64,000 nucleotides of DNA from NCBI RefSeq assembly GCF_010727475.1, contig NZ_AP022567.1:5828001-5892000 (forward strand), given 5' to 3'. The translations under genes were made by a program, and so were the position numbers. Source of the DNA: Mycolicibacterium mageritense. Lineage in GTDB: Bacteria > Actinomycetota > Actinomycetes > Mycobacteriales > Mycobacteriaceae. The first letter of the stretch is position 1. Each line of letters begins with the position of its first letter. Below are positions 34,142 through 42,783 of this stretch, piece after piece. The notes below the pieces were generated by a model. That model was not told where the DNA came from and searched no databases. It was given only the letters and a program-made list of their open reading frames with translations.

Positions 34142-35101
34142 CTAGCTGGCGTAGGAGCGGAGCCGGTCGGCCCGTTCGCCGTTGCGCAGCTTGGCCATGA
34201 CCTCGCGCTCGATCTGGCGGACCCGTTCGCGGGACAGGCCGAACAGCTTGCCGATCTGGTCGAGGGTGCGGGGCTGGCCGTCGTCGAGGCCGAACCGGAG
34301 GCGGATCACCTGCTGCTCGCGCTCGTCGAGGGTTGCCAGCACGTGCCGGATGTCGGTGTGCAGCAGTTCCGAGATGACGGCGTTCTCGGCCGACATGGCT
34401 TCGGAGTCCTCGATGAAGTCGCCCAGCGGAGCCTCTTCGTCGGTGCCGACCGGCATGTCCAAACTCACCGGATCCCGGCTGTGCTCGAGCAGATCGTTGA
34501 TCTTCTCGACGGGGATGCCCGACTCTTCGGCGAGTTCCTCGTCGGTGGCCTCGCGGCCCAGGTTCTGGTGCATCTCGCGCTTGATGCGGGCCAGCTTGTT
34601 GACCTGCTCGACGAGATGGACGGGCAGCCGGATGGTGCGGCTCTGGTCGGCCATGCCGCGCGTGATGGCCTGACGGATCCACCAGGTGGCGTACGTCGAG
34701 AACTTGAAGCCCTTGGTGTAGTCGAACTTCTCCATCGCGCGGATCAAACCCAGGTTCCCCTCCTGGATCAGGTCCAGCAGCGGCATCCCGCGGCCCGTGT
34801 ACCGCTTCGCCAGCGACACCACGAGGCGCAGGTTGGCCTCCAGCAGGTGGCGGCGGGCCGCCTCGCCGTCCCGGACCACGATCGCGAGGTCGCGTTTGCG
34901 GCTCTCGCCGAGACGCTTCTTGGTGTCCAGCAGGTGCTGCGCGTAAAGACCGGCCTCGATGCGCTTGGCGAGCTCGACCTCATCGGCGGCGTTGAGCAAC
35001 GCTGTTTTGCCGATGCCGTTCAGATACACGCGCACGAGGTCGGCGGCCGGGCTCTGGGCGTCCAGATCGCTGTCGACGCGGCTTGTGGTGGCATTTGCCA
35101 T
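34142..35101 (-). CDS. sigB: RNA polymerase sigma factor SigB
   Basis: 319 residues from ATG 35101 with AGGAGG 7 nt upstream. This is the primary-like stress sigma factor of mycobacteria. Region 1.2 begins at DLVRVYLNGIGKTALL; region 2 contains GNLGLIRAMEKFDYTKGFKFSTYATWWIRQAI; region 4.2 ends LDQIGKLFGLSRERVRQIEREVMAKLR. It lacks the long acidic N-terminal extension of SigA. It is followed by ideR, as in M. tuberculosis. Confidence 0.97.
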   Translation of the reverse strand: MANATTSRVDSDLDAQSPAADLVRVYLNGIGKTALLNAADEVELAKRIEAGLYAQHLLDTKKRLGESRKRDLAIVVRDGEAARRHLLEANLRLVVSLAKRYTGRGMPLLDLIQEGNLGLIRAMEKFDYTKGFKFSTYATWWIRQAITRGMADQSRTIRLPVHLVEQVNKLARIKREMHQNLGREATDEELAEESGIPVEKINDLLEHSRDPVSLDMPVGTDEEAPLGDFIEDSEAMSAENAVISELLHTDIRHVLATLDEREQQVIRLRFGLDDGQPRTLDQIGKLFGLSRERVRQIEREVMAKLRNGERADRLRSYAS

Positions 35102-35136
35102 GACGGCCTCCTGATCGGCTCGAACTGTCATGACGT

Positions 35137-35164
35137 ACAACGCGTCATGCCACCAAAGAGTTCC
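35137..35164 (-). promoter_or_regulatory. ECF-type (SigE/SigH-like) promoter of sigB
   Basis: On the minus strand GGAAC (35160-35164) and CGTTGT (35137-35142) are 17 nt apart. This fits the GGAAC / CGTT pattern of SigE- and SigH-dependent promoters, and the M. tuberculosis sigB gene is known to be transcribed by such factors. Transcription would start about 30 nt before the sigB ATG. Confidence 0.6.
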
Positions 35165-35269
35165 CGCCGCGCATCGGATTCATGCGTGTTGACCAGCAGT
35201 TTTTCGCCGACGACCTGAGATTATCCTGAGAATAGCTAAAGAAGCGGCTCAGCTGGGAACGCGGACGCT

Positions 35270-35701
35270 TCAGTCGGCCGAGTCGGGTTGCGGTGGGGCG
35301 GCCGAATCCCGGCGTTGGCCGGCGTCGCCCGCACTCGGTTGCGTGCCGGAGAGGCTGGCCCACTCGGCCGGGGAGATCACCGGATGATGGCGTTCGCCGG
35401 CTTGGTAGCGCCTGGGTTCGTCGGCGCGCCGCGGCGGGCGGTCGTTGGCGATCAACACGGCCATCCACGGCAGCGGCACCGAGACCAGGATGATGGCCAG
35501 CGAGATGAGCCCGTTCTGCCAGATGTTGTATGCGACCGCCGCCAGGATGAGCGCGGGGATGCGGAACGCCATCAGCGTCAGGTACTTGCGGACCCGTTGA
35601 CGGTGCTGTTCTTCGTAAGCCGGTGCGGCGCGAGTGATGAGGATGGGACGACCCTCACCGTCGAAATCGTCGTCGAAACTCAGCTCGTGGCTTTGTTTCA
35701 T
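35270..35701 (-). CDS. DUF3099 membrane protein (Rv2709-like)
   Basis: 143 residues. The N-terminus is acidic (SFDDDFDGEG), then comes the DUF3099 core ILITRAAPAYEEQHRQRVRKYLTLMAFRI. Two hydrophobic segments cover about residues 45-63 and 67-86. The C-terminal tail is polar. It is conserved next to sigB; no function is known. Confidence 0.82.
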   Translation of the reverse strand: MKQSHELSFDDDFDGEGRPILITRAAPAYEEQHRQRVRKYLTLMAFRIPALILAAVAYNIWQNGLISLAIILVSVPLPWMAVLIANDRPPRRADEPRRYQAGERHHPVISPAEWASLSGTQPSAGDAGQRRDSAAPPQPDSAD

Positions 35702-35805
35702 ACCTCCACTGTTTCACATCCGGTCGGCGCAGGGACAGTTGGATTTCCCCGGCGGGAGTGTCCGGGCACAATGGAGGTCGCGGACGTGAGGAGCACAATA
35801 GAGAT

Positions 35806-36042
35806 ATGCAAACCCAGACCATCGAGCGCACTGACGCCGACGAGCGCGTCGACGACGGGACCGACGACGACGCCCCGAAGTTCTTCCACTATGTCAAGAA
35901 AGACAAGATCGCCGAGAGCGCGGTCATGGGAACGCACGTGGTCGCGCTGTGTGGCGAGGTGTTTCCGGTGACCAAATCACCCAAGCCGGGTTCGCCGGTG
36001 TGCGCCGACTGCAAGCGCATCTACGAAACCCTCAAGAAGTAG
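35806..36042 (+). CDS. DUF3039 small zinc-ribbon-like protein (Rv2708c-like)
   Basis: 78 residues from ATG 35806. After an acidic N-terminus the conserved part runs FFHYVKKDKIAESAVMGTHVVALCGEVF and ends VCADCKRIYETLKK. His plus a CxxC pair suggest a metal site. It is common in actinobacteria and its function is unknown. The 3' end overlaps that of the BrkB/YihY gene by 11 bp. Confidence 0.85.
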   Translation: MQTQTIERTDADERVDDGTDDDAPKFFHYVKKDKIAESAVMGTHVVALCGEVFPVTKSPKPGSPVCADCKRIYETLKK

Positions 36043-36997
36043 TCGGTTCGTCTGCCGCGGCCGCCGGCTGACCCTTGCCGTTGAGCGCCTTCTCCTCCAG
36101 CCAGCCGCGCAGCCGCCGGGCGTGAGTGTCGGACGCGGGCCATTCTTCCTGGATGGCCGCGTTCAGCTCGGCGCCCAGCATGATCGCGAATCCGAGGAAG
36201 AAGGCGAACAGCAGGAACGCGATCGGCGTCGCGAGCGCCCCGTAGGTGTAGCCGGTGCTGGTGATCCAGCCCAGATAGAGCCGCAGCCCGAAGGTCGCGA
36301 CCAGGAACACCACGGTGGCCAGCACCGACCCCAGCAGCAGCCGGTGTGTCGGCAGAGGTTTGGGCAGCGAGACCCGGTAGAGCAGCGTCACCCCGACGAT
36401 CACGGCGATGACCAGTGCCGGGTAGTAGCCGTAGTGCAGCACGTTGTCCCAGCTGTCGGGGATGTGCTCGCCGATGGTCCGGGGGCCGAGCGCAATGAAC
36501 GGCGCCGCGGCGATCGCGCTGACCAGCATGATCACATACAGCCCCAGTGCATAGAACCGTTGCCGAACCGGATGGCGCAGCGGCGTCTGGTCGTGGGCCT
36601 CCACGATCGAGTCGACGAACGCCGACACGGCCGACGATCCTGCCCACAGTGAGATCACGAAGCCCACCGAGACCACCTCGCCGCGGGCACCTTTGACGAT
36701 GTCGCGGATCGTGGGCTCGATGATCTCGTTGACCACGTTCGGTGAGAAGAAGCTGTTCGCCGCTGTGATCAGCTGATCCTGGATCGCCGGCAGGGTGTCG
36801 GGGCCGAACAACGGCGCGATGTAGGCCAGGCTGCCCAGCATCCCGAGCAGGAGCGGCGGCAGTGACAGCGCACACCAGAACGCCGCCTGGGCCGATTCGG
36901 AAAAGATCGAATCGTCCCAACTCTTCGACAACGTGCGTCGACCGATATGCCGGATGTGGTGGCGTGAGGGTGGTACTGGAAGCGGCTGGCCAGTCAT
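36032..36997 (-). CDS. YihY/BrkB-family inner membrane protein (Rv2707-like)
   Basis: 321 residues with about six transmembrane segments. YihY-type motifs are present (FSESAQAAFWCALSLPPLLLGMLG; LGFAIMLGAELNAAIQEEW near the C-terminus). The C-terminal cytoplasmic tail has LNGKGQPAAAADEPTTS. The family was once called ribonuclease BN, but members are probably transporters or membrane proteins of unknown role. The start at ATG 36997 is followed by about 60 bp to the next gene. Confidence 0.82.
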   Translation of the reverse strand: MTGQPLPVPPSRHHIRHIGRRTLSKSWDDSIFSESAQAAFWCALSLPPLLLGMLGSLAYIAPLFGPDTLPAIQDQLITAANSFFSPNVVNEIIEPTIRDIVKGARGEVVSVGFVISLWAGSSAVSAFVDSIVEAHDQTPLRHPVRQRFYALGLYVIMLVSAIAAAPFIALGPRTIGEHIPDSWDNVLHYGYYPALVIAVIVGVTLLYRVSLPKPLPTHRLLLGSVLATVVFLVATFGLRLYLGWITSTGYTYGALATPIAFLLFAFFLGFAIMLGAELNAAIQEEWPASDTHARRLRGWLEEKALNGKGQPAAAADEPTTS

Positions 36998-37058
36998 GAC
37001 CAGACCAGCATTACTGACGAAACGCGCTCCTGCCCAGGCGGGTGGTGTTTGGCTGCTG

Positions 37059-37250
37059 TTATGCCTGGACCGGGCTGACTTCGATCACCGCGGCCAGCTC
37101 GACGAGCTTGGCCTCGTGCTCGTTCGCATGGTGCTGGCAGAAGAGCAGCTCGGCGCCCGAGGGCAGCTTGGCGCGCACCCGTGCGGCCGCACCGCAACGA
37201 TCGCAGCGATCGGCTCTGGTTAGCTCCGGGCTTGTCAGAGTTGCGTTCAT
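37059..37250 (-). CDS. DUF7455-type small zinc-ribbon protein
   Basis: 63 residues. Cys16 and Cys19 (RCDRCGAAARV) with Cys38 and the following His pair (FCQHHANEHE) form an apparent zinc site. Proteins like this are widespread in actinobacteria near sigA/sigB; no function is known. It is upstream of the BrkB/YihY gene on the same strand. Confidence 0.75.
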   Translation of the reverse strand: MNATLTSPELTRADRCDRCGAAARVRAKLPSGAELLFCQHHANEHEAKLVELAAVIEVSPVQA

Positions 37251-37409
37251 GGCTCCTCCGTCTCCTGCTCTGCGCGACCTGGCAAAGTCGCCGGGTTCGC
37301 GTATCTCTACTGTGTCAGACGTTTTCGGTTCCGGCCTTGTTCCCTAGGGGTTTACCGGTGTGTCGTGTCTCACTTCGCCGGTGAGTTGCTCACGGGGCAA
37401 GCTGGCGGT

Positions 37410-37772
37410 ATGTCCGCGTCGTCACCCGTGTTGGTTCACCTGTGCAGTGCCGAGGACTGGGCCCGCGCCCAGGCGACGGGCGAGCTTCGGCCCGAGTCGC
37501 TGCGCGCCCAGGGCTTCGTGCACCTCTCAGCCCCCTACCAGGTGCACCTGCCGGCCAACCGGCTCTACGGCGGGCGCCATGACCTGGTGCTGTTGCACGT
37601 CGACCCGGCGAAGTTGTCGGATCCACTGCGCTGGGAACCCGGTGTCCCAACGGATCCGGACGCGATGTTGTTCCCGCACCTCTACGGGCCGCTGCCGGTG
37701 AGTGCCGTGATCGACACCACGGCCTATGTGCCGGACGACGACGGCCGATTCGCCCCGCTGGTCGCGACGTAG
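37410..37772 (+). CDS. DUF952 protein (Rv2705c-like)
   Basis: 120 residues from ATG 37410. The DUF952 fold is indicated by VLVHLCSAEDWARAQATGELRPESLRAQGFVHLSAPYQVHLPANRLY and the closing PHLYGPLPVSAVIDTTAYVPDDDGRF. The family is related to ADP-ribosyltransferase-like folds, but no catalytic role is shown. The 3' end overlaps that of the RidA gene by 49 bp. Confidence 0.85.
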   Translation: MSASSPVLVHLCSAEDWARAQATGELRPESLRAQGFVHLSAPYQVHLPANRLYGGRHDLVLLHVDPAKLSDPLRWEPGVPTDPDAMLFPHLYGPLPVSAVIDTTAYVPDDDGRFAPLVAT

Positions 37773-38125
37773 GCGTCGGCTTCGATCTCCACGAGCAACT
37801 CGGGTGCGATCAGCGCCGACACCTCGACCATCGACGTCACCGGACGGATGTCGCCGAACACCTCGGCGTGGACGGCGCCGACCTCGCGCCACCGGGAGAT
37901 GTCGGTCACGAACATCCGGGTGCGGACGACATCGGCCAGCGTCGCCCCGGCATCCTGCAGGGCGCGTTCGATGCGCGCGAGTGCGTCACGAGTCTGGGTG
38001 GTGAGGTCGTCACCCGACCCGGTGGTTCCGGCCACCGCGATGTGGTCACCCACGCGCACGGCGCGCGAGTATCCGACGACGTCTTCGAACTCGGATTCGG
38101 ATGCGATGTTCCGGCGCTGCGACAC
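37724..38125 (-). CDS. RidA-family (YjgF/UK114) protein, Rv2704-like
   Basis: 133 residues from GTG 38125. RidA-type proteins deaminate reactive enamine or imine intermediates. Family segments are AVRVGDHIAVAGTTG, ALARIERALQDAGATLADVVRTRMFVTDIS and IAPELLVEIEADAYV. The Arg of RTRMFV is in the usual position for substrate carboxylate binding. In M. tuberculosis the next gene is sigA; here an accessory region follows. Confidence 0.85.
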   Translation of the reverse strand: MSQRRNIASESEFEDVVGYSRAVRVGDHIAVAGTTGSGDDLTTQTRDALARIERALQDAGATLADVVRTRMFVTDISRWREVGAVHAEVFGDIRPVTSMVEVSALIAPELLVEIEADAYVATSGANRPSSSGT

Positions 38126-38181
38126 GCCGTCATCGTAGAGCGCAGCCAGGCCGGCCCGACGGCGCATGACATGCTCGTCGG

Positions 38182-38820
38182 GTGTCCGGGGCAGCCCAGA
38201 ATCGGCAGGGCGCGGCCACGCGGCTGCGCCTGGTGAAGGCGGCCGAGCGGCTGTTCGCCACGCACGGCGTCGACGCCGTTTCGGTGCGGGCGGTCAACGC
38301 GGCGGCGGGTCTGGGCGTCGCGTCCGTGCACTACCACTTCGGGTCGAAGGACGAGCTGCTGCGCGCGGTCCTGATGGACGTCGGCGCACCGGTGCGCGAC
38401 GAGATCTCGGCCAACGTGGCGGCGCTGGCGGCCCAACCCCGCGTGCCGAGTTCCGAGGCGCTGGTCCGTGCGGTCACCGAGCCGTACCTCAAACTGCTGC
38501 TGCGCCATCGGGTCCGGGGTATGCGCTGGATCAAGATCATCGCGCAGATCTCGCAGGAGGACCACCCGGTGCTGTTGGCTGCCGAACAACGTCTGCCCGA
38601 CGAGTTGTTCGCGCAGGTGCAGCGAGTGTTTCCCGATTCCGATCCGGTCCGGCTGGAATTGCGATGGGCCATCTCGATCATGAACTTCATCCAGGCGCTG
38701 AGCCGGGCCGACGAATGGAGCCGCTCCGGTTCGCGCCTGGCTGAACCGGAGCTGCGGGCGTTCTACGAAGACCTCGTGAGTTTCGTCGTCGGCGGGGTCG
38801 ACCGACTGCTCGGTTCCTGA
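38182..38820 (+). CDS. TetR-family transcriptional regulator
   Basis: 212 residues from GTG 38182. The N-terminal helix-turn-helix runs through RLRLVKAAERLFATHGVDAVSVRAVNAAAGLGVASVHYHFGSKDELLRAV, typical of TetR. The C-terminal ligand-binding domain is helical. It starts 56 nt from the RidA gene and lies 84 bp upstream of the LLM monooxygenase, whose promoter carries a perfect inverted repeat. It likely controls the LLM/alcohol-dehydrogenase operon and itself. Confidence 0.92.
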   Translation: MSGAAQNRQGAATRLRLVKAAERLFATHGVDAVSVRAVNAAAGLGVASVHYHFGSKDELLRAVLMDVGAPVRDEISANVAALAAQPRVPSSEALVRAVTEPYLKLLLRHRVRGMRWIKIIAQISQEDHPVLLAAEQRLPDELFAQVQRVFPDSDPVRLELRWAISIMNFIQALSRADEWSRSGSRLAEPELRAFYEDLVSFVVGGVDRLLGS

Positions 38821-38861
38821 CAGGAGCCGTCCGCGGGGCGGTTCGCGCACTGCCAAATTTA

Positions 38862-38877
38862 TGGATCACTTGATCCA
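38862..38877. promoter_or_regulatory. Probable TetR operator
   Basis: TGGATCA-CT-TGATCCA is a perfect 7-bp inverted repeat. It sits between the TetR stop and the LLM monooxygenase start, 27 bp before the ATG. Size and position fit a TetR dimer site. Confidence 0.65.
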
Positions 38878-38904
38878 ATCATCTGCTCCAGATACGGTGC
38901 CTTC

Positions 38905-40083
38905 ATGTGGACTCCCGCCTCGATCAAGTTCGGCGCGTTCCTGGCGCCCTACCACCCGCTCACCGCCGACCCCGCGCTCCAGCTGCGCCGTGACATCGAC
39001 CTGATGGAGCACCTGGACCACCTGGGTTTCGACGAGGCCTGGATGGGGGAGCACCACTCCACCGGAGCCGAGATCGTCCCGGCGCCAGACGTGTTCATCG
39101 CTGCGGCGGCCGAACGCACCCGACGCATCCGGTTCGGCACCGGCGTGCTGTCGCTGCCCTATCACCACCCGCTCGTCACGGCCGACCGCATCACGCAACT
39201 CGACCTGCAGACCCGGGGCCGGCTGATCGTCGGCACCGGTCCGGGAAAGATCCCGCTCGACGCGCACATGATGGGCATCGACCCGATCGACCAGCGCCGG
39301 ATGCAGGGCGAGGCGCTCGAGGCGGTGCTGCGACTGCTGCGCGGCGAGGTCGTCACCATGCAGACCGACTGGTTCACGCTGCGTGACGCCCGGGCACAGC
39401 TGCCCACCTACGATCCGGCGGGCATCGAGGTCGCGACCGCGTCGACGATTTCGCCCAACGGTTCGGTGCTCGCGGGCACGCACGGGCTGTCGTTGCTGTC
39501 GCTCGCGGCGAGTTCGCCGAGCGGATTCGAGGTGCTCGACCGCAACTGGGGTGTGTACGAAAAGGTTTCGGCCGAACACGGACACCGCGCCGACCGGTCG
39601 ATGTGGCGCGTGGTCAATCCGATGTTCCTCGCCGAGACGCGGGCCGACGCCGAGCGGGCGGTCAGCCGCCGGATCCACGCGATCGCCGAATACGTCAACC
39701 GGCAGCAGGGCATCGAACCGGACTGGGCGCAAACACCCGGCGGCATCATCGAGCAGTGGCGCACCGACACTCTCGGTGAGTTCGGCCAGGTCGTCATCGG
39801 CACGCCCGAGGACGCGATCGCCCAGATCGAGCGGCTCATCGAAAAGACCGGCGGATTCGGCACGCTGCTGATCCTGCACGTGGACATGGCCAACTGGGAG
39901 GACACGGTGCGCAGTTACGAGCTGTTCGCATCAGAAGTCATCCCGTACTTCAAGAACCGCAACGCGGGCCGCCGGGCCAGCCTGCAGTTCGCCGAGGACC
40001 ACCGCGACCATCTCATCGGCGGGCTGGTCGGCGCGATCACCAAGGCCCACAACGACTACTACGGCCAACCGGTGGGGGCGTGA
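38905..40083 (+). CDS. LLM-class flavin-dependent monooxygenase
   Basis: 392 residues. It is a bacterial-luciferase-like TIM-barrel enzyme that uses reduced flavin and O2. Features are KFGAFLAPYH, the DEAWMGEHH motif and the IRFGTGVLSLPYHHPLVTADRITQLD strand, followed by RLIVGTGPG. Such enzymes oxidise alkanes, aldehydes, cyclic ketones or sulfur compounds; the substrate is unknown. The TGA overlaps the ATG of the following alcohol dehydrogenase by one base. Confidence 0.85.
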   Translation: MWTPASIKFGAFLAPYHPLTADPALQLRRDIDLMEHLDHLGFDEAWMGEHHSTGAEIVPAPDVFIAAAAERTRRIRFGTGVLSLPYHHPLVTADRITQLDLQTRGRLIVGTGPGKIPLDAHMMGIDPIDQRRMQGEALEAVLRLLRGEVVTMQTDWFTLRDARAQLPTYDPAGIEVATASTISPNGSVLAGTHGLSLLSLAASSPSGFEVLDRNWGVYEKVSAEHGHRADRSMWRVVNPMFLAETRADAERAVSRRIHAIAEYVNRQQGIEPDWAQTPGGIIEQWRTDTLGEFGQVVIGTPEDAIAQIERLIEKTGGFGTLLILHVDMANWEDTVRSYELFASEVIPYFKNRNAGRRASLQFAEDHRDHLIGGLVGAITKAHNDYYGQPVGA

Positions 40084-41135
40084 TGCGCGCAGCGGAATAC
40101 CTCGACGGCCGGTTCACCGTCACCGACGTCGCCGAGCCGCCCGCGACCGGCGCGGGCCAGCTGCGCATCGAGGTCGCCGCGTGCGGCATCTGCGGTAGCG
40201 ACCTGAGCATGTCGAAGGATCCGTGCCGGTTCGTGTCGGTTGCGGCCGGCGCGGGATTCCCGCTCGCGGTGTTCGACCACACCCGGCCGGTCGTTCTCGG
40301 TCACGAGTACGCCGGCACCGTGGTCGAATGTGGCTCCGGGGTCACTGATTTCGCGGTAGGCGACCGGGTCGCCGGAATCGGGGTAGCGACCGAGGAGGCC
40401 ACCGGGATCCCGACGATCATCGGCTACTCCAACGCATACCACGGTGCGTTCGGGGAATTCATCGTCGTCGACGCGTTCTGGGTGCGCAAGGTGCCCGACG
40501 GCCTGTCGCTGGAGCACGCGACCCTCGCCGAACCGCTGCACGTCGGTGAGATGCACGTGCAGCAGTCCGGGCTCACCGCGGCCGACACCGCACTCGTCAT
40601 CGGTTGCGGTTCCATCGGATTGGGTACAGTCCTGGCGGCCAAGGCGCACGGTGCGCACACCGTCATCGCGGTGGAACCGTCGCCCAAGCGGCGTGAATTG
40701 GCCGCCAAGATGGGCGCCGACATCGTCGTCGACCCGGCCGAACAGGATCCGGTCGCGCTGTGGAACACGATGGGGGCCGAGGGGCGGATCGGCGGCGGAA
40801 TCCTGATCGCCTACGAATGCAGCGGCCGGGTCGGCACGCTCAATTCGCTGACCCACACGCTGCCGTTCGGATCCCGGATCCAGGTCGTGGCATCACCGTT
40901 CGGGGAGGAGACGATCATCCCGGTGGTGGCGCAGTTCCGCCAGATCGCCATCAACTTCGGCCACGGCCCATATCACGAGGCCTACGAAACCGTGCTGCGG
41001 CGCCTCGCCGACGGCGAGATCGACGCCGAGGCCATCATCACCGGCCGGGTCGGATTGGACGGTCTGACAGCCGCATTCGAGGCGCTGCGCAATCCAGAGG
41101 AGCACGTCAAGATCCTGGTGCTGCCGGGGGCGTGA
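40083..41135 (+). CDS. Medium-chain (zinc-type) alcohol dehydrogenase without the structural-zinc lobe
   Basis: 350 residues. The catalytic zinc ligands are visible: Cys37 in CGICGSDL, His74 and Glu75 in GHEYAG. The NAD(P) domain has VIGCGSIGLGTV. The four-cysteine structural-zinc lobe of classical alcohol dehydrogenases is missing: the region between residues 80 and 130 has no cysteine cluster. The group includes sorbitol/threonine-type and AdhD-like enzymes. It is translationally coupled to the LLM monooxygenase, suggesting sequential oxidation of one compound. Confidence 0.85.
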   Translation: MRAAEYLDGRFTVTDVAEPPATGAGQLRIEVAACGICGSDLSMSKDPCRFVSVAAGAGFPLAVFDHTRPVVLGHEYAGTVVECGSGVTDFAVGDRVAGIGVATEEATGIPTIIGYSNAYHGAFGEFIVVDAFWVRKVPDGLSLEHATLAEPLHVGEMHVQQSGLTAADTALVIGCGSIGLGTVLAAKAHGAHTVIAVEPSPKRRELAAKMGADIVVDPAEQDPVALWNTMGAEGRIGGGILIAYECSGRVGTLNSLTHTLPFGSRIQVVASPFGEETIIPVVAQFRQIAINFGHGPYHEAYETVLRRLADGEIDAEAIITGRVGLDGLTAAFEALRNPEEHVKILVLPGA

Positions 41136-41166
41136 GGGCGATCGCGATGCGCGGAGCTGACCGGGT

Positions 41167-41949
41167 TCAGTTGGCCGATACCGGCGTCACCGGGATCCGG
41201 CCCGCACTCGCGCCACCGTCGACGGTCAGATCGGCGCCCGTGATGTACGACGAGGCATCCGAGGCCAGGAAGGCCACGACGTCGGCGACCTCTTCGGGCG
41301 TGCCGACCCGCGTCAGCGGAGCGCCCGGATGCCCGCCGGGGCCGCGGTGGACGTCGAGGTGGGCGATCATCGGTGTGTCGATCATGCCGGGATAGACGGT
41401 GTTGACGCGAATGCCGAACGGTCCCAGCTCGATTGCCGCGACCTTCGACATGCCGCGCAGCCCCCACTTGGAGGCGCCGTACGCGGTGTAACCCGCGAGC
41501 CCCTGCATGCCGGCCTGCGACGAGATGTTGACGATCGAGCCGCCACCGGTGCCCTTCATGGATTCGGCGACCGCCTTGATGCCGAGGAACGCGCCCACGA
41601 GATTGACCCGGAGCATGCGCTCGAACCCGTCGACGGTCTGTTCGCCGAGTGGCACCACGCTGCAGATCGCGGCATTGTTCACCAGCACGTCGATCCGGCC
41701 GAATTCGGCGATCGCGGTGTCCACGACCGACCGCCAGTGGTTCTCGTCGCCGACGTCGTGCCGGACGAAACGGGCCGCCGGACCGATCGATTCGGCCACG
41801 CGCTGTCCCTCCTCGACGAGGAGGTCGGTCAGCACCACCCGGGCGCCCAGCGCGGCGAACAACCGTGCCTCGGCTTCACCCTGCCCCCGTGCGGCGCCCG
41901 TCACGATCGCGACCTTGCCGGACAGGTCCATAAGCTTCGCGTCAGCCAT
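41167..41949 (-). CDS. Short-chain dehydrogenase/reductase
   Basis: 260 residues. Cofactor motif TGAARGQG at residues 17-24, NNAA at 91-94, and the active-site residues Ser144, Tyr157 and Lys161 (YGASK). The Asp after the second strand (LTDLL) points to NAD. It is similar in type to 3-alpha/20-beta-hydroxysteroid dehydrogenases. It is the last gene of the leftward fadD-esterase-SDR-SDR operon, with 2 nt between the two SDR genes. Confidence 0.9.
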   Translation of the reverse strand: MADAKLMDLSGKVAIVTGAARGQGEAEARLFAALGARVVLTDLLVEEGQRVAESIGPAARFVRHDVGDENHWRSVVDTAIAEFGRIDVLVNNAAICSVVPLGEQTVDGFERMLRVNLVGAFLGIKAVAESMKGTGGGSIVNISSQAGMQGLAGYTAYGASKWGLRGMSKVAAIELGPFGIRVNTVYPGMIDTPMIAHLDVHRGPGGHPGAPLTRVGTPEEVADVVAFLASDASSYITGADLTVDGGASAGRIPVTPVSAN

Positions 41950-41951
41950 GT

Positions 41952-42749
41952 CTACTTCTCGTTCTGGTCGATGCCGGTGAGCAGGATCTCCGACACGCGG
42001 CGGGGGAACTCGGTCACCTTGGCCATGGCCACGATCTGGCGTGGCATCACGACGTGGCGTTTGTTGCGTTCGATCGCGTCGGCGATCGCCAGCGCGACCT
42101 CTTCGTGCTCCAGCGCGGCCGACGGCAGCATGCGCAGGCGTTCGAACCGCTCGATGGTCTTGCGGGCGGGAGGGTATGCGCGGATGTGGTCGATCATGTC
42201 GGTTTTCACCTCACCGAGCTGTACGAGCGTGGTACCCACGGGCGTACCGCGCAGCTCGGCGCGGATGCCTGCCGTGAAGTGGCTCAGCCCGGCCTTCGAC
42301 GTGGCGTACAGCGTGACGCCGGGGCCCTGTGCGATCGCGCCGTACGACGACACGTTGACGATGTGGCCGCGGCCGCGGGCCACGAGCCTGGGCATGGCCT
42401 GGCGGCACAGCTCCATGGGGGCGGCGAGGTTGACCTGCAAAAGGTTTCGCACGTCGGCAGCACTCGCATCGGGGAAGCGGCCCACACGATCGATGCCTGC
42501 GTTGTTGACCACGACGTCGACCGGCCCGTCTGCCTCGACGCGATCCAGCAGGGCTTCCACAGCGGCCGGGTCGGTCAGGTCGGTGGGGTAGGCCTTGCCG
42601 TCGATCTCCTTGGCCAGCAGGTTGAGCGACTCGGCGTCACGCGCCACCAGTGCCACGTCGGCGCCGCGGCGTGCGAGCACCTCGGCGATGCTCTTGCCCA
42701 ATCCACGGCTCGCGCCGGTGACCAGCGCGCGCGTGTTCCTCAGCTCCAT
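41952..42749 (-). CDS. Short-chain dehydrogenase/reductase
   Basis: 265 residues from ATG 42749. The cofactor motif is TGASRGLG (11-18) and the active site is Ser135, Tyr148, Lys152 (YATSK). Arg in VARDAE after the second strand suggests NADP. The C-terminal part (PSAALEHEEVALAIADAIERNKRHVVMP) is typical of SDRs linked to lipid metabolism in mycobacteria, such as SadH-like proteins. It lies 34 nt downstream of the esterase gene. Confidence 0.88.
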   Translation of the reverse strand: MELRNTRALVTGASRGLGKSIAEVLARRGADVALVARDAESLNLLAKEIDGKAYPTDLTDPAAVEALLDRVEADGPVDVVVNNAGIDRVGRFPDASAADVRNLLQVNLAAPMELCRQAMPRLVARGRGHIVNVSSYGAIAQGPGVTLYATSKAGLSHFTAGIRAELRGTPVGTTLVQLGEVKTDMIDHIRAYPPARKTIERFERLRMLPSAALEHEEVALAIADAIERNKRHVVMPRQIVAMAKVTEFPRRVSEILLTGIDQNEK

Positions 42750-42783
42750 GGGATGCCTTTCAGTTCGAATCAGGTCTGGTTGT

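Noticed and set aside
33260..35218. 652-codon open frame on the + strand
   Set aside because: It is antisense to ideR and sigB, both of which have strong family matches.
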